Assembly: GCF_000347775.1 (NCBI RefSeq)
Contig: NZ_APAT01000018.1
Location: forward strand, 30,681-94,680
Reading direction: 5' to 3'
Length of the DNA: 64,000 nt
Source of the DNA: Marinobacter santoriniensis NKSG1
Lineage (GTDB): Bacteria > Pseudomonadota > Gammaproteobacteria > Pseudomonadales > Oleiphilaceae
In this document: piece after piece, positions 8,054-19,264 of the stretch
Numbering within the stretch: position 1 is the stretch's first letter
Layout: each line of letters opens with the position of its first letter
The notes under the pieces: model-generated
What the model was told of the DNA's origin: nothing
Database searches by the model: none
What the model saw: only the letters and a program-made list of their open reading frames with translations
Translations under genes and position numbers: made by a program

Positions 8054-9396
8054 GAGGACTGGTCTGCCTCGCCTGTCGAGTTCTCATCCCGGGCATACTT
8101 GCCCTTGAACTCCACGAAGGCTTCGTCACGTATTTCCTGCAGCCATTTCTGCAATTCGATTTCGAACTTGCGACGATAGATCGCCTGGCGGGCATCGGAC
8201 TCACGCATTTCGCTGCTGACGTCTTTCGTACGCTTATCCAGCACCTGAAGTATGTGCCAGCCGAAGCGAGACCGGAACGGCCCCTCCAATTCACCCACGG
8301 GCGCCTCGATCATGACCTGCTCAAAGGCAGGCACCATCTGTCCACGACTGACCCAGCCGAGGTTGCCGCCATCGGAACCGGAGACCGGGTCATCCGAATA
8401 CTCCTTCGCCAGTTTCTCGAAGTCAGCGCCGTCCTTCAGTTGCTGGTAGATGTCCCGGATGCGGGCTTCCGCCTCGTCGTCGGTCCGGGCATCGGACGGA
8501 CGCACCAGGATGTGTCGCACCTTATACTGTTCGACGAGCTGCTTCTCCTTGCCACCCTTTTTATCCATCACCATCACCAGGTGAAAGCCGCTCTTGTTCT
8601 CCAGCACCCGGGAAGGCTCTCCAACAGGCAGTTTCGGTACAATAGGTGCGACCAGGGACGGCAACTGGCTTTCCGTCCGCCAGCCCATGTCGCCGCCATC
8701 GAGAGCGTTATTGGCATCCGACTCCGCCACGGCAACCTCTCGGAAGTCCCGGCCGTTCACGATCTGCTGACGCAGATTCTCAGCCTTTTTCCGGGCGGCG
8801 TTGACGGCCGCGTCGTTGTCGGGATCCGACACCTGGATAAAGATATAGGCCAGATGGTATTGGGCACTGTCTGCCCCCTGGTTTTGCTTGGCCTCCAGAT
8901 AATTTGACACTTCGCGGTCAGTGACACGGACCCGGTTGCCGACCTGGCGTTGCTGTACCCGGCTGGTCAGCATCTGATTGCGGATCTGTTCCCGGGCCTG
9001 TCGATAGGTAACACCTTCAGCGCCAAGCTGCTGCTCGAACTCGGCCAGCGTCATGCCATTCTGCTTGGCAATGTTGGTCATGGTGTCATTCAGCTCATTA
9101 TCGCTGATCCGCATACCCATCTTGTCGGCCATCTGCAGCTGGATGGATTCGGTCACCAGCTGGTCCAGTACGCGGCGCTCCAAAACGTCCCGTGGCGGTA
9201 ACCCGGTACCCTGGGACTGCAACCGGTTCACGATGGTTTCAATCCTGGCATCAAGCTGGCTTTGAAGAATGACGTCATCGTCAACAATGGCCACTACCTG
9301 ATCGAGCAGCTTACGCTCAGCGTGGGCCGTCACAGACAGCACGAGCATCAGCAGCAACAGGAAACTTCTTGCACCCTGGCGAAAGGTCGCCCTCAT
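8050..9396 (-). CDS. surA: periplasmic chaperone/peptidyl-prolyl isomerase SurA
   Basis: A 448-residue precursor with a Sec signal peptide (FLLLLMLVLSVTAHA ends near residue 26), an N-terminal chaperone domain (LLDQVVAIVDDDVIL) and two parvulin domains. The second carries the classical pattern RHILVRPSDA, GGNLGWVSRGQMVPAFE and FGWHILQV. The ATG at 9396 is preceded by GAGGTGAT and makes the signal peptide start correctly. SurA escorts outer-membrane proteins, above all LptD, whose gene lies directly upstream with a 58-base gap. Residue VDDDVILQS matches the SurA consensus. Confidence 0.95.
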   Translation of the reverse strand: MRATFRQGARSFLLLLMLVLSVTAHAERKLLDQVVAIVDDDVILQSQLDARIETIVNRLQSQGTGLPPRDVLERRVLDQLVTESIQLQMADKMGMRISDNELNDTMTNIAKQNGMTLAEFEQQLGAEGVTYRQAREQIRNQMLTSRVQQRQVGNRVRVTDREVSNYLEAKQNQGADSAQYHLAYIFIQVSDPDNDAAVNAARKKAENLRQQIVNGRDFREVAVAESDANNALDGGDMGWRTESQLPSLVAPIVPKLPVGEPSRVLENKSGFHLVMVMDKKGGKEKQLVEQYKVRHILVRPSDARTDDEAEARIRDIYQQLKDGADFEKLAKEYSDDPVSGSDGGNLGWVSRGQMVPAFEQVMIEAPVGELEGPFRSRFGWHILQVLDKRTKDVSSEMRESDARQAIYRRKFEIELQKWLQEIRDEAFVEFKGKYARDENSTGEADQSS

Positions 9397-9454
9397 AATC
9401 ACCTCTTCATTGAATGGTGGCATGCACCGTTGGCATTCTTTGTCCGGCCCGGGC

Positions 9455-11860
9455 TTATGGAGTTCCGAAACGACGTTTTTCCCGTTCGTCATAACCGTAA
9501 ATCGCTTCGGACAAACGTGTCGACGCACCCCCGCTGCCACCCAGTCCTTTCAGCTGGATCTGGAACAGCAGGCGATTATCCAGTTGTTGATCTTCGGTGA
9601 AATAGCCCTGGTGGACGACTTGCACACTCCAGCAGCAGTTGTTGTATTCAATTCCGGCCAGTGAGCCAACGGTCCGGTCGAGCACCGAATCGTAAACCCA
9701 GCGGCCAATCAGGCTAACACGGTCGGTAACCGGAAAAACCGCCGCCACATCCGACTGATCCAGCGAATCCTTGCTGTAGGTATGGCCGATGCTGGCCAGA
9801 TAGCGGTAATCCTTCGAGTGGAAGGTCAGCTGACTCCGCCCTTCCTCCGTGCTTCCCGTTTTCGGGTCCCACAACCCTGATGAGCGGATTTCCAGGGTGT
9901 CCAGCGGATTAAGCACCACCTCGCCCGCCAGCGGGGACTCGCTGCGGGTGCTGCCGCCGCTGCCGAACAGGGTTACCTCCCGGTCGTCGAGATAGTGCAC
10001 CTGCCCGATGCTGACCCTGGCCCGTTCCGCCCCGGTGACCAGATCGTTGATCCGACTGGTCAGGGCGACGGTAATCTGATTGGTATCACCAACCCGGTCG
10101 CCACCACTGAACCGATTGGGTTCGAACAGCTGGTCGAAACGGAAGCTCTTGATGGCGGTGTCGAAATCGGGAATGTAGTTCTGGTCCTTCGGGGCGCCAG
10201 CCCAGGCATAGTAGAGTCGCGGTTCGAGGCTCTGGTTGTAGGGCACCCCGAACAACTCCGAGCGACGATCGAAATACAGACCGTTGTCCCATTCCGCCAC
10301 CGGAACGGTGCGATCAAAGCTGCCGTCTCCCAGCGAGTAATCGGTCAGGTCATAGCGGGTGTAATCAACGCTGACGGAAGGACGGGTAAAGCCCCACGGC
10401 GCCCGCATCGGAATTGCCAGCTCGGGAATGGCCCGTAAGCGCTGTCCATTGGCCCGGTCCAGGCCGGTCAGGCCGGAGTTGTCCCGGTAAAAATTGGTGT
10501 ACTGACTCTCAAGCCCCATTTCCAGCCCGCCCAAGTCCGCGGTGGCACCATACAGCACCTCCGGCAACTGGGCGTAGGGTTTATTCACGTCAGCGATATA
10601 ATTGCTGATGGTCTGGTAATCGTTCAGGAAGGCATCGAAATACTGGCCGGTACTGCGGTAGCGAAAACCGCCCCGGCGCCTGAGGTGCGTTGCCTGGCTG
10701 ATGGAAAGGCTGCGATTCAGATCACTGAGATAGTCGTTGTCGCTGACCACCGAAAAATCCCCGTAGCCGGTCCAGCCGTTGCCGAATCGGGCCCGGGTCG
10801 ATGCATCCAGCGCCCAACGCTGGCCATTATCGCCGGGATTGGCATCAGCATAGGCCTTATCGTTGTCGATGTAGCCCAGCTGCAGCACGGTCTGCCCGTA
10901 CTGGCTCAGGTACCGCCCTTCTACCTCATTGAACAGGCCGCGACCATGAATGTACTGGGGTGTGAGCGTTGCGTCGTAATTCGGCGCCAGGTTCAGGTAG
11001 TACGGCAGTGCCAGAAATCCGCCGCTGCCCGCGCTCGACGAGCCGAACTGTGGATACAGGAAACCGGTCTTGCGTCGGTTATCAATGGGAAAACTGACCC
11101 AGGGCCAATAGAAAACGGGGACGTCCAGCACCTCAAGCCGGACATTCTTTGCGGTTCCAAAGCCCTCCGCCCGATCCAGGCGAATGTCCGAGGACACCAG
11201 GGCCCAGTCGTTCTGACGGGGGCCACAGGTGGTCAACAACCCGTCCCGTATCACCACTTCACTCTCGCTCACCCGCGAGAGGCTGTCGGCATTACCCCGC
11301 ATTTCCGGTCCGTGCAGCAGGAAGGTCGCAGCGTCAATATCGAAGCGCCCGCTGTCCAGGCTGTAGCGGGCGGTGTCTCCGGTCAGAAGAAAGCCATCGC
11401 CACGACTCACCAGTGGCCCCAGAATGGAGACTTCGCCCTGGGCCTGGTCGTACCGGGCCTCTTTACCGGTGACTTCGAAACGTCCCTGGCGGATACGCAC
11501 ATCGCCATCAAGACGGAGGGTGCGGTCTATTTCGTAACGAGCATTCAGTCCGCTGGCTTCCAGCGGCGCGGAAGTGTCCGACTGATCGCCTCCGAACACC
11601 CCGGGCTGATCACTTCCGCCTGAGGGCAGATAACCGCCATCGCAAAACACCGGTAACCGGCTGCGAACCGACTCCGGCAAATCGGCTTTCGGGCGCCAGT
11701 CTATTTCCGCTGCGGACGGAGCCGCTGCCTGCTGCGCCAGAACCGGCGCCGCCATCGCAAGACTCCCCAATGTCGCCACGACCGCTTTCGCGGCCACGCG
11801 TGTCCGGCTCACGGGTCGGCGGCCGGCCGGCAACATGGAACGGCAACTGGTGGATGGCAC
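9455..11860 (-). CDS. lptD: LPS-assembly outer-membrane protein LptD
   Basis: An 801-residue precursor. A cleavable signal ends near VLAQQAAA (residue ~45), a β-taco/OstA domain follows (residues ~110-240), then the large β-barrel. The disulfide cysteines known to be needed in E. coli LptD have counterparts: FCDGGYL near 73, LTTCGPRQNDW near 213 and the adjacent pair in YNNCCWSVQV near 752. LptD with LptE inserts lipopolysaccharide into the outer leaflet. The start is ambiguous: a GTG at 11860 with AGGA about 11 bases ahead, or an ATG at 11836. It heads the minus-strand operon. Confidence 0.93.
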   Translation of the reverse strand: MPSTSCRSMLPAGRRPVSRTRVAAKAVVATLGSLAMAAPVLAQQAAAPSAAEIDWRPKADLPESVRSRLPVFCDGGYLPSGGSDQPGVFGGDQSDTSAPLEASGLNARYEIDRTLRLDGDVRIRQGRFEVTGKEARYDQAQGEVSILGPLVSRGDGFLLTGDTARYSLDSGRFDIDAATFLLHGPEMRGNADSLSRVSESEVVIRDGLLTTCGPRQNDWALVSSDIRLDRAEGFGTAKNVRLEVLDVPVFYWPWVSFPIDNRRKTGFLYPQFGSSSAGSGGFLALPYYLNLAPNYDATLTPQYIHGRGLFNEVEGRYLSQYGQTVLQLGYIDNDKAYADANPGDNGQRWALDASTRARFGNGWTGYGDFSVVSDNDYLSDLNRSLSISQATHLRRRGGFRYRSTGQYFDAFLNDYQTISNYIADVNKPYAQLPEVLYGATADLGGLEMGLESQYTNFYRDNSGLTGLDRANGQRLRAIPELAIPMRAPWGFTRPSVSVDYTRYDLTDYSLGDGSFDRTVPVAEWDNGLYFDRRSELFGVPYNQSLEPRLYYAWAGAPKDQNYIPDFDTAIKSFRFDQLFEPNRFSGGDRVGDTNQITVALTSRINDLVTGAERARVSIGQVHYLDDREVTLFGSGGSTRSESPLAGEVVLNPLDTLEIRSSGLWDPKTGSTEEGRSQLTFHSKDYRYLASIGHTYSKDSLDQSDVAAVFPVTDRVSLIGRWVYDSVLDRTVGSLAGIEYNNCCWSVQVVHQGYFTEDQQLDNRLLFQIQLKGLGGSGGASTRLSEAIYGYDEREKRRFGTP

Positions 11861-11957
11861 GGTGGCAGGATTCCTGTTCCGGTTGATGGGTGATCGGATG
11901 CTGAATTCGAGCCGCCTAGTTTACACGTGCCCCCCGACCTTGTTAACGCCAACGCCG

Positions 11958-11986
11958 CTGTAAAACGGATTTACCCGCTTTATACT
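11958..11986 (+). promoter_or_regulatory. candidate σ70 promoter for amgK-murU
   Basis: TATACT at 11981-11986 is a good -10 box, with a weak -35 (CTGTAA, 11958-11963) at 17 bases. It lies 56 bases before amgK in the 181-base divergent gap with lptD. No operator is recognised there. Confidence 0.4.
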
Positions 11987-12041
11987 CCTCTGCTAACTTT
12001 CGCTTGAAGAACAAACTACATCGGGAACGACCAGACCGTTT

Positions 12042-13765
<1,724 letters not shown>

Positions 13766-13769
13766 CGCG

Positions 13770-14528
13770 ATGAGCGGCAACCCCAGCCATCCGGCCTTGC
13801 CGGCCCGCATGGAAGCCACCTTCTCAACGCTGCTCAACCGACTGACGGACTGCAACCATCAGGCCACCGGCTTTCTCGAACAGTCGCCACTGCCCCGCTG
13901 GAGTCGTCGCTGCCTGTTTTTCTGCCTGGGCTATGTGGCCCGTGCCGACGGCCGGGTAACTGAAGCCGACATTGCATACGCAGAGGGACTGATCCGGGCC
14001 CTGGGACTGTCGGCGCGACAACGAAGGAAAGCCATCAAACGGTTCCAGGACGGCAAAACCAGGAAATCGCTGCCGCACATGACCGGACTGCCTGTTCGGC
14101 TTTTCAGCCGGCTCTGGCCGAGACCGGCACTGACGCTGGCGGTTTGCCTGTGCCACGCAGCGCAACTCAAAGGACCACCCGGCAAGGCCCGGCGCTACCG
14201 TTGCGAGGATGCCATTGACCGACTCGGGCTGCCGGTCGGAATCTGTGACGACATTCTGGAAAGTTACGCCCGTAAAGTCTGGATACGCCCCGCGGACATC
14301 CCGGCAAAACCGGAAACCTACGATGACGCCTGCCGGCTTCTGGGCGTGACTCGCCGGGATTCTCAGGCCACCATCAAACGGGCATACCGCAAGAAAGTCT
14401 CCGAATGCCACCCGGACAAACTGGCCCAGCAACGACTGTCACCCAGGGAGCTAAGCCTTGCCAAGGAGCAGTTACTGCGTTACCAGCAGGCCTGGGAATT
14501 GATCCGACAGCGCCAGCGTCCGCTCTGA
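13770..14528 (+). CDS. soluble DjlA-like protein: TerB domain plus C-terminal J domain
   Basis: A 252-residue protein beginning at the ATG 5 bases after murU. Residues ~45-165 resemble a TerB/DjlA central domain (FFCLGYVARADGRVTEADI is typical). Residues ~183-250 are a J domain with the HPD motif at 214-216 (SECHPDKLAQ). J domains stimulate the ATPase of DnaK. Unlike E. coli DjlA there is no N-terminal membrane anchor. The order amgK-murU-djlA-like matches Pseudomonas as I recall it. Confidence 0.82.
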   Translation: MSGNPSHPALPARMEATFSTLLNRLTDCNHQATGFLEQSPLPRWSRRCLFFCLGYVARADGRVTEADIAYAEGLIRALGLSARQRRKAIKRFQDGKTRKSLPHMTGLPVRLFSRLWPRPALTLAVCLCHAAQLKGPPGKARRYRCEDAIDRLGLPVGICDDILESYARKVWIRPADIPAKPETYDDACRLLGVTRRDSQATIKRAYRKKVSECHPDKLAQQRLSPRELSLAKEQLLRYQQAWELIRQRQRPL

Positions 14529-14536
14529 GCCCGCAA

Positions 14537-15469
14537 TCACGGATTCTGCTTGGCCAGCCAGGCCAGAATACGATTCGCGACCGCATGCGCCGATGCTTCA
14601 CCGGGCGGAGAGGCCATAGCAACCGGCTGCAGGGAATAACCGGGGAAGCCGGATTTCCGGACGGCGACCGAACGACGGCGGGCCTCGTCCATCCTTTCTC
14701 CCGGAGATAGCTCAAGCACGGACAGCCCGCCGGCACCGGACAGGGTCTCTGGCAATACCGACGCATCTGCCGGATAAAAATCCGGAGCCACCCACACCAG
14801 CGTAGACGTGCCGGGCTGGGCAACCGCCTGTTCCAGGACATGGCCGGCGCCATAGCCGACTCCGACCAGCACCGGCCGGCTGTACCCCTCATCGGATGCA
14901 AACGTGAGAGCCGCGGTCAGGGCCTGAAGGACTCGGGTTCGATACGCGGCAACGGCATCGTCCGGTGATTTGCCCTTCATCACATCGATCATGACCGATT
15001 CTTTGCCCGACTTGGCCGGATCGGCACCGCCCGGAGCCTTTCCCGGTTCCTCGAGCAGGCGTTCCAGACCGGAAGCAGGCGTCTCAAGCCCAAGCGAAAC
15101 AACCGCCCAACCGCTGTCAGACAGGCGCCTGCCAAGGCCCTGGGCAAACTCGCTCGCGGCGCCCTGTCCCGCATCCGAGAGCAGCACAATCGCGCCTTTG
15201 GCCGGCACTGTCTGGGCGGCAAAATACAACGCAGGCACCTGCCCCCCCTCCTCAAGGTCAAGCCCGCGATACCGGTCCGGGAACTCACCGGCCAATCCAA
15301 CTTCTCCCGAGCCCGCATGGGCAACCGCTCTGGGTTGAGACTGGGCGGACTGACTCTGGGGCTGAGCAGGCGGTTCCGACGACTGGGCCTGGGCCGTCAC
15401 CGCCCATAACAGCCCGACGATGCAACCAACCCAAACGGACATTACCGGTCTGCGATGAATTCTAGGCAC
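14537..15469 (-). CDS. DUF3530 family secreted protein (α/β-hydrolase-like)
   Basis: A 310-residue protein with an N-terminal signal ([15 protein letters not shown]) and a Gln/Ser-rich linker. The rest reads as an α/β-hydrolase-like fold: [13 protein letters not shown] near residue 93 and [12 protein letters not shown] near 198, where the elbow is GYGAG rather than GxSxG. The usual nucleophile is thus replaced by Tyr, so catalysis is doubtful. DUF3530 has no established role. The GTG start at 15469 gives a basic signal-peptide N-terminus; an ATG at 15442 is an alternative. It converges with the J-domain gene, 8 bases apart. Confidence 0.7.
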   Translation of the reverse strand: MPRIHRRPVMSVWVGCIVGLLWAVTAQAQSSEPPAQPQSQSAQSQPRAVAHAGSGEVGLAGEFPDRYRGLDLEEGGQVPALYFAAQTVPAKGAIVLLSDAGQGAASEFAQGLGRRLSDSGWAVVSLGLETPASGLERLLEEPGKAPGGADPAKSGKESVMIDVMKGKSPDDAVAAYRTRVLQALTAALTFASDEGYSRPVLVGVGYGAGHVLEQAVAQPGTSTLVWVAPDFYPADASVLPETLSGAGGLSVLELSPGERMDEARRRSVAVRKSGFPGYSLQPVAMASPPGEASAHAVANRILAWLAKQNP

Positions 15470-15554
15470 GAATCCTGACTCTTTGGCGGCGAAAAGGACA
15501 ATTCAAACTGGTAGACTAGCATCCTCCAAACCGACCCGCATTGAGAGAGACAGC

Positions 15555-16238
15555 ATGAATCCGTATCTGATTGCCCCATCCATCCTGTCGGCTGATTTTG
15601 CCCGGTTGGGCGAGGAAGTCGACAATGTGCTGGCCGCAGGCGCCGACATCGTTCACTTCGACGTGATGGACAATCACTACGTGCCTAACCTGACCATCGG
15701 TCCCATGGTGTGTGAGGCCCTGCGCAAACACGGCGTCACAGCCCCCATTGACGTACACCTGATGGTATCGCCGGTGGACGACCTGATCCGCATGTTCATT
15801 GACGCGGGAGCAAGCTACATCACCTTCCACCCGGAAGCATCCAACCACATCGACCGGTCCCTGCAACTGATCCGCGAAGGTGGCTGCAAGGCAGGGCTGG
15901 TGTTCAACCCGGCAACGCCGCTGAGCTACATGGATTACGTGATGGACAAGCTGGACATGGTTCTGCTGATGTCGGTCAACCCGGGCTTCGGTGGCCAGAA
16001 GTTCATTCATGGCACCCTGGACAAACTCCGTGACGCCCGTAAGCGGATCGACGCCAGCAACTACAATATCCGCCTTGAGATTGACGGTGGCGTCAAAGTG
16101 GACAACATCCGGGAGATTGCCGAGGCAGGCGCCGATACCTTTGTTGCCGGGTCCGCGATCTTCAATACCGACGACTATTCGGCCACCATCGACGCCATGC
16201 GCGAAGAGCTCGAGCAGGCCCGAAAGGTGATCGGCTGA
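15555..16238 (+). CDS. rpe: ribulose-phosphate 3-epimerase
   Basis: A 227-residue TIM barrel interconverting ribulose 5-phosphate and xylulose 5-phosphate. Signatures: [17 protein letters not shown] at residues 5-21, [17 protein letters not shown] near 35, DVHLMV near 66, [16 protein letters not shown] near 140 and LEIDGGVK near 175. The ATG at 15555 has GAGAGA upstream and gives the standard length. It is coupled to gph by an ATGA overlap and stands upstream of trpE, as in Pseudomonas. Confidence 0.95.
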   Translation: MNPYLIAPSILSADFARLGEEVDNVLAAGADIVHFDVMDNHYVPNLTIGPMVCEALRKHGVTAPIDVHLMVSPVDDLIRMFIDAGASYITFHPEASNHIDRSLQLIREGGCKAGLVFNPATPLSYMDYVMDKLDMVLLMSVNPGFGGQKFIHGTLDKLRDARKRIDASNYNIRLEIDGGVKVDNIREIAEAGADTFVAGSAIFNTDDYSATIDAMREELEQARKVIG

Positions 16239-16927
16239 TGAGCCTGAAAGGGTTATTCAATGCCCGCTGGCCCGGCGTTGCCCTGTTCGATCTTGACGGC
16301 ACGCTCGTGGACAGCGCCCCGGACCTGGCGGCCGCAGTCGACCAGATGCTGGAACACCTGGGCCGCTCGCCCGCCGGCATCGACAAGGTGCGGAACTGGG
16401 TCGGCAATGGTGCCGCCATTCTGATCCGCCGGGCCCTGGCGGGCCAGACCGACTGGGAGCCCGCCCGGCCCGCGGACGACGCGTTGTTCAAGGACGCGCT
16501 GACGATTTTCTACCACCACTATGGCCTCATCAACGGTCGCTATTCCCGGGTGTATCCCGGTGTCGAGGACTGCCTCACACAGCTCAGGCAGCAGGGCTGC
16601 CGTCTGGCGGTCGTGACCAACAAGCCGGAACAGTTCGTGGCCCCGCTACTGGAGCAGATGGGACTCGACCATTGGTTTGATTTGAGCATTGGTGGCGACA
16701 CCCTGCCGGTCAAGAAGCCGGATCCGGCACCGCTGCTCCATGCCATGGAACAACTCGGGGGTACCAAGGGGACCTCGGTGATGGTGGGAGACTCCGCCGC
16801 CGACGTAAATGCCGCCATCGCAGCCGGCATTCCCTGCGTGGCCGTGCGATATGGCTACAACTTTGGCGGACCGGTGGACAGCCTCGGAGCGGACGCGGTT
16901 GTTGATTCGCTTGCCGAGCTTTTGTAA
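16238..16927 (+). CDS. gph: phosphoglycolate phosphatase
   Basis: A 229-residue HAD-superfamily phosphatase. The nucleophile motif FDLDGTLVDSAPDL is at residues 12-25, motif II is in LAVVTNKP near 125, the lysine lies in VKKPDPAP near 157 and the acidic motif in MVGDSAADVNAA near 180. It removes 2-phosphoglycolate formed during DNA 3'-end repair or RuBisCO oxygenation. Its start overlaps the rpe stop. The pair rpe-gph upstream of trpE is conserved in Pseudomonas. Confidence 0.93.
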   Translation: MSLKGLFNARWPGVALFDLDGTLVDSAPDLAAAVDQMLEHLGRSPAGIDKVRNWVGNGAAILIRRALAGQTDWEPARPADDALFKDALTIFYHHYGLINGRYSRVYPGVEDCLTQLRQQGCRLAVVTNKPEQFVAPLLEQMGLDHWFDLSIGGDTLPVKKPDPAPLLHAMEQLGGTKGTSVMVGDSAADVNAAIAAGIPCVAVRYGYNFGGPVDSLGADAVVDSLAELL

Positions 16928-16947
16928 TCTCGCAAGGACGTTATAGT
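16920..16947 (+). promoter_or_regulatory. candidate promoter for the trp leader and trpEGD
   Basis: TATAGT at 16942-16947 is a good -10 box with a weak TTTTGT (16920-16925) 16 bases upstream, overlapping the end of gph. It lies just before the leader peptide. No TrpR-like operator is evident. Confidence 0.4.
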
Positions 16948-16975
16948 GAACACTTCTGATCGGGAGATTCCTGCC

Positions 16976-17056
16976 GTGCAGGGACTGAATCTGACTGCAG
17001 CGCGAGGCGTATTGACAACCCGCGCAACACGATGGTGGCGATGGCGCACTGGCTGA
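16976..17056 (+). CDS. trpL: trp leader peptide (26 residues, Trp-rich)
   Basis: A short frame starting with GTG, preceded by GGGAG at 16962-16966, reads MQGLNLTAARGV then LTTRATRWWRWRTG and a TGA. Three Trp codons (17033-17038 and 17042-17044) within four codons are the classic sensor of charged tRNA-Trp. P. putida trpE is known to be controlled by attenuation, so a leader here is expected. It ends 106 bases before the trpE start. The size and the Trp cluster make chance unlikely, but expression is inferred. Confidence 0.8.
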   Translation: MQGLNLTAARGVLTTRATRWWRWRTG

Positions 17057-17103
17057 ATGGCCCGGCGGCAGACTGCTTCGTGCGTGTCGACGCCGCAACA
17101 CCT

Positions 17104-17130
17104 GACGCAATGGCAACCGGCGATTGCGTC
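17104..17130 (+). promoter_or_regulatory. candidate trp attenuator hairpin
   Basis: GACGCAAT (17104-17111) pairs with ATTGCGTC (17123-17130) between the leader peptide and trpE. A competing GCGGC/GCCGC pairing lies between the leader stop and this stem. No T-run follows, so Rho-independent termination is not obvious; it may act on translation or through Rho. Confidence 0.4.
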
Positions 17131-17162
17131 CTCATGCAGATCAGATTTCAGGAAACCCAGAC

Positions 17163-18650
17163 ATGACACCCGAGCAATTCTCCGAGCTCGCCCAAGCCGG
17201 CTTTAACCGTATTCCTGTGTACCGCGAAGTCCTGGCGGACCTGGACACCCCCCTGAGCACCTACCTCAAACTCGCCAGTGGCCCCTATTCCTATCTCTTC
17301 GAATCGGTCCAGGGTGGCGAAAAGTGGGGGCGTTACTCCATCATCGGCCTCCCGAGCCGGGAAGTCCTGAAGGTGTTCGATCACCGTATCGAAGTCAGCC
17401 GGGACGGCGCAGTTGTGGAACAGGAAGACGTCGAGGATCCACTCGCGTTTGTGGACGAGTACCAGAAGCGCTTCCATGCCCCGGACCTTCCGGAGTTGCC
17501 CCGTTTCAACGGCGGCCTTGTCGGCTATTTCGGGTATGACACGGTGCGTTACATCGAGAAACGCCTGCGCCGTTCCTGTCCGCCGGACCAGATCGGCACG
17601 CCCGATATTCTGTTGATGGTGTCGGATGAAATCGTGGTGTTCGACAACCTCCGGGGCAAGCTGCACCTCATCGTTCACGTGGATCCGAGCGATGAGGGGG
17701 CCTACGACCAGGCTCAGCAGCGGATCGACGAACTGGAAAGCCGGCTGCACCGTCAGACCGCCAATGCTCCGAGAACACCCGAGCACCTGCGCGGAAAGAG
17801 CGTTGATGAAAGCGACTTCGTGTCCGGCTTCACCCAGGAGCGCTTCGAAGCCGCTGTCGACCGGATCAAGGAATACGTGCTGGATGGCGATGTCATGCAG
17901 ACCGTGATTTCCCAGCGGATGTCGATCCCGTTCGAGGCTCCGCCCCTGAACCTCTACCGCTCATTGCGGGTGCTGAACCCTTCCCCCTACATGTATTTCC
18001 TGGATCTGGAGGACTTCCACATTGTCGGTTCCTCGCCGGAAATCCTGGCCCGAGTGGAGGACGAGGAAGTGACGGTACGCCCCATCGCCGGCACCCGGAA
18101 ACGGGGTGCCACGGACGCCGAAGACCGGGCCCTGGAATCGGAACTGCTGGCGGATCCGAAAGAGATTGCCGAACATCTGATGCTGATCGACCTGGGCCGC
18201 AATGACGCCGGCCGGGTATCGGAGACGGGTACGGTTCGGGTCACCGACAAGATGATTGTGGAGCGCTATTCCCACGTCATGCACATTGTCTCCAACGTGA
18301 CTGGCCGACTGAAAGAAAACACCAGTTGCCTGGATGTCCTGCGCGCCACCCTGCCAGCGGGAACGCTCAGCGGCGCACCCAAGATCCGCGCCATGGAAAT
18401 CATCGACGAACTGGAGCCGGTGAAAAGGGGCGTCTACGGCGGTGCCGTGGGCTACCTCTCGTTCAACGGCAACATGGACACGGCTATTGCCATCCGCACT
18501 GCTGTTATCAAGGACAATACCCTGCACATACAGGCGGGTGCCGGCGTTGTCGCCGACTCGATCCCGCGCCTCGAGTGGAAGGAAACCATGAACAAGGGCC
18601 GAGCCATCTTCCGGGCCGTGGCCATGACCTACAACGACTACGACCACTGA
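17163..18650 (+). CDS. trpE: anthranilate synthase component I
   Basis: A 495-residue chorismate-utilising enzyme that makes anthranilate with TrpG-delivered ammonia. The N-terminal feedback-binding element is visible in [21 protein letters not shown] (broken here as residues ~38-58). Catalytic-domain signatures are [10 protein letters not shown] near 290, [10 protein letters not shown] near 305, [12 protein letters not shown] near 345 and [17 protein letters not shown] near 398. The ATG at 17163 follows the leader region. It is 16 bases ahead of trpG; in Pseudomonas trpE is usually distant from trpGDC, so the joined order is worth noting. Confidence 0.96.
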   Translation: MTPEQFSELAQAGFNRIPVYREVLADLDTPLSTYLKLASGPYSYLFESVQGGEKWGRYSIIGLPSREVLKVFDHRIEVSRDGAVVEQEDVEDPLAFVDEYQKRFHAPDLPELPRFNGGLVGYFGYDTVRYIEKRLRRSCPPDQIGTPDILLMVSDEIVVFDNLRGKLHLIVHVDPSDEGAYDQAQQRIDELESRLHRQTANAPRTPEHLRGKSVDESDFVSGFTQERFEAAVDRIKEYVLDGDVMQTVISQRMSIPFEAPPLNLYRSLRVLNPSPYMYFLDLEDFHIVGSSPEILARVEDEEVTVRPIAGTRKRGATDAEDRALESELLADPKEIAEHLMLIDLGRNDAGRVSETGTVRVTDKMIVERYSHVMHIVSNVTGRLKENTSCLDVLRATLPAGTLSGAPKIRAMEIIDELEPVKRGVYGGAVGYLSFNGNMDTAIAIRTAVIKDNTLHIQAGAGVVADSIPRLEWKETMNKGRAIFRAVAMTYNDYDH

Positions 18651-18666
18651 GGCGGAGGGAAAGAGT

Positions 18667-19248
18667 ATGCTCCTGATGATCGACAACTACGATTCCTTCA
18701 CCTACAACGTGGTGCAGTACCTCAGCGAGCTGGGGGCCGACGTCCGTGTCTTCCGCAACGACGACATTACCGTTGAAGAGATTGAAGCCCTCCAGCCCGA
18801 ACGTCTGGTGATCTCCCCGGGCCCCTGCACCCCCAACGAAGCCGGCATCTCCATGGCGGCGATCCGGCATTTCGCCGGCAAGCTCCCGATCCTGGGCATC
18901 TGCCTCGGACACCAGGCCATTGGCCAGGTCTTCGGAGGCAACATCGTTCGCGCGGGCCACGTCATGCACGGCAAGGTGTCGCCGGTGTACCACAAGGATG
19001 CGGGGGTTTTCCGGGGCCTGAGCAATCCGCTTCAGGCCACCCGATACCACAGCCTGGTGATCGAACAGGACACACTGCCGGATTGCCTGGAAGTGACGGC
19101 CTGGACCCGGAATAACGATGGGTCGGTCGAGGAAATCATGGGCGTGCGCCACAAAACGCTGACCATCGAAGGCGTTCAGTTCCACCCGGAATCCATCATG
19201 ACGGAACAGGGACACGAGCTGCTGCGCAACTTCCTGCGAACACAATAA
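18667..19248 (+). CDS. trpG: anthranilate synthase component II (glutamine amidotransferase)
   Basis: A 193-residue class I glutamine amidotransferase. The nucleophile Cys79 sits in LGICLGHQ, and the catalytic His-Glu pair in VQFHPESIM near residue 172. It starts [14 protein letters not shown], the family's opening signature, behind a GGAGGG Shine-Dalgarno. It releases ammonia for TrpE, and may also pair with PabB. The gene lies between trpE and trpD with short gaps, so all three are one transcript. Confidence 0.96.
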   Translation: MLLMIDNYDSFTYNVVQYLSELGADVRVFRNDDITVEEIEALQPERLVISPGPCTPNEAGISMAAIRHFAGKLPILGICLGHQAIGQVFGGNIVRAGHVMHGKVSPVYHKDAGVFRGLSNPLQATRYHSLVIEQDTLPDCLEVTAWTRNNDGSVEEIMGVRHKTLTIEGVQFHPESIMTEQGHELLRNFLRTQ

Positions 19249-19264
19249 AAGAGGCCGATTTTCC

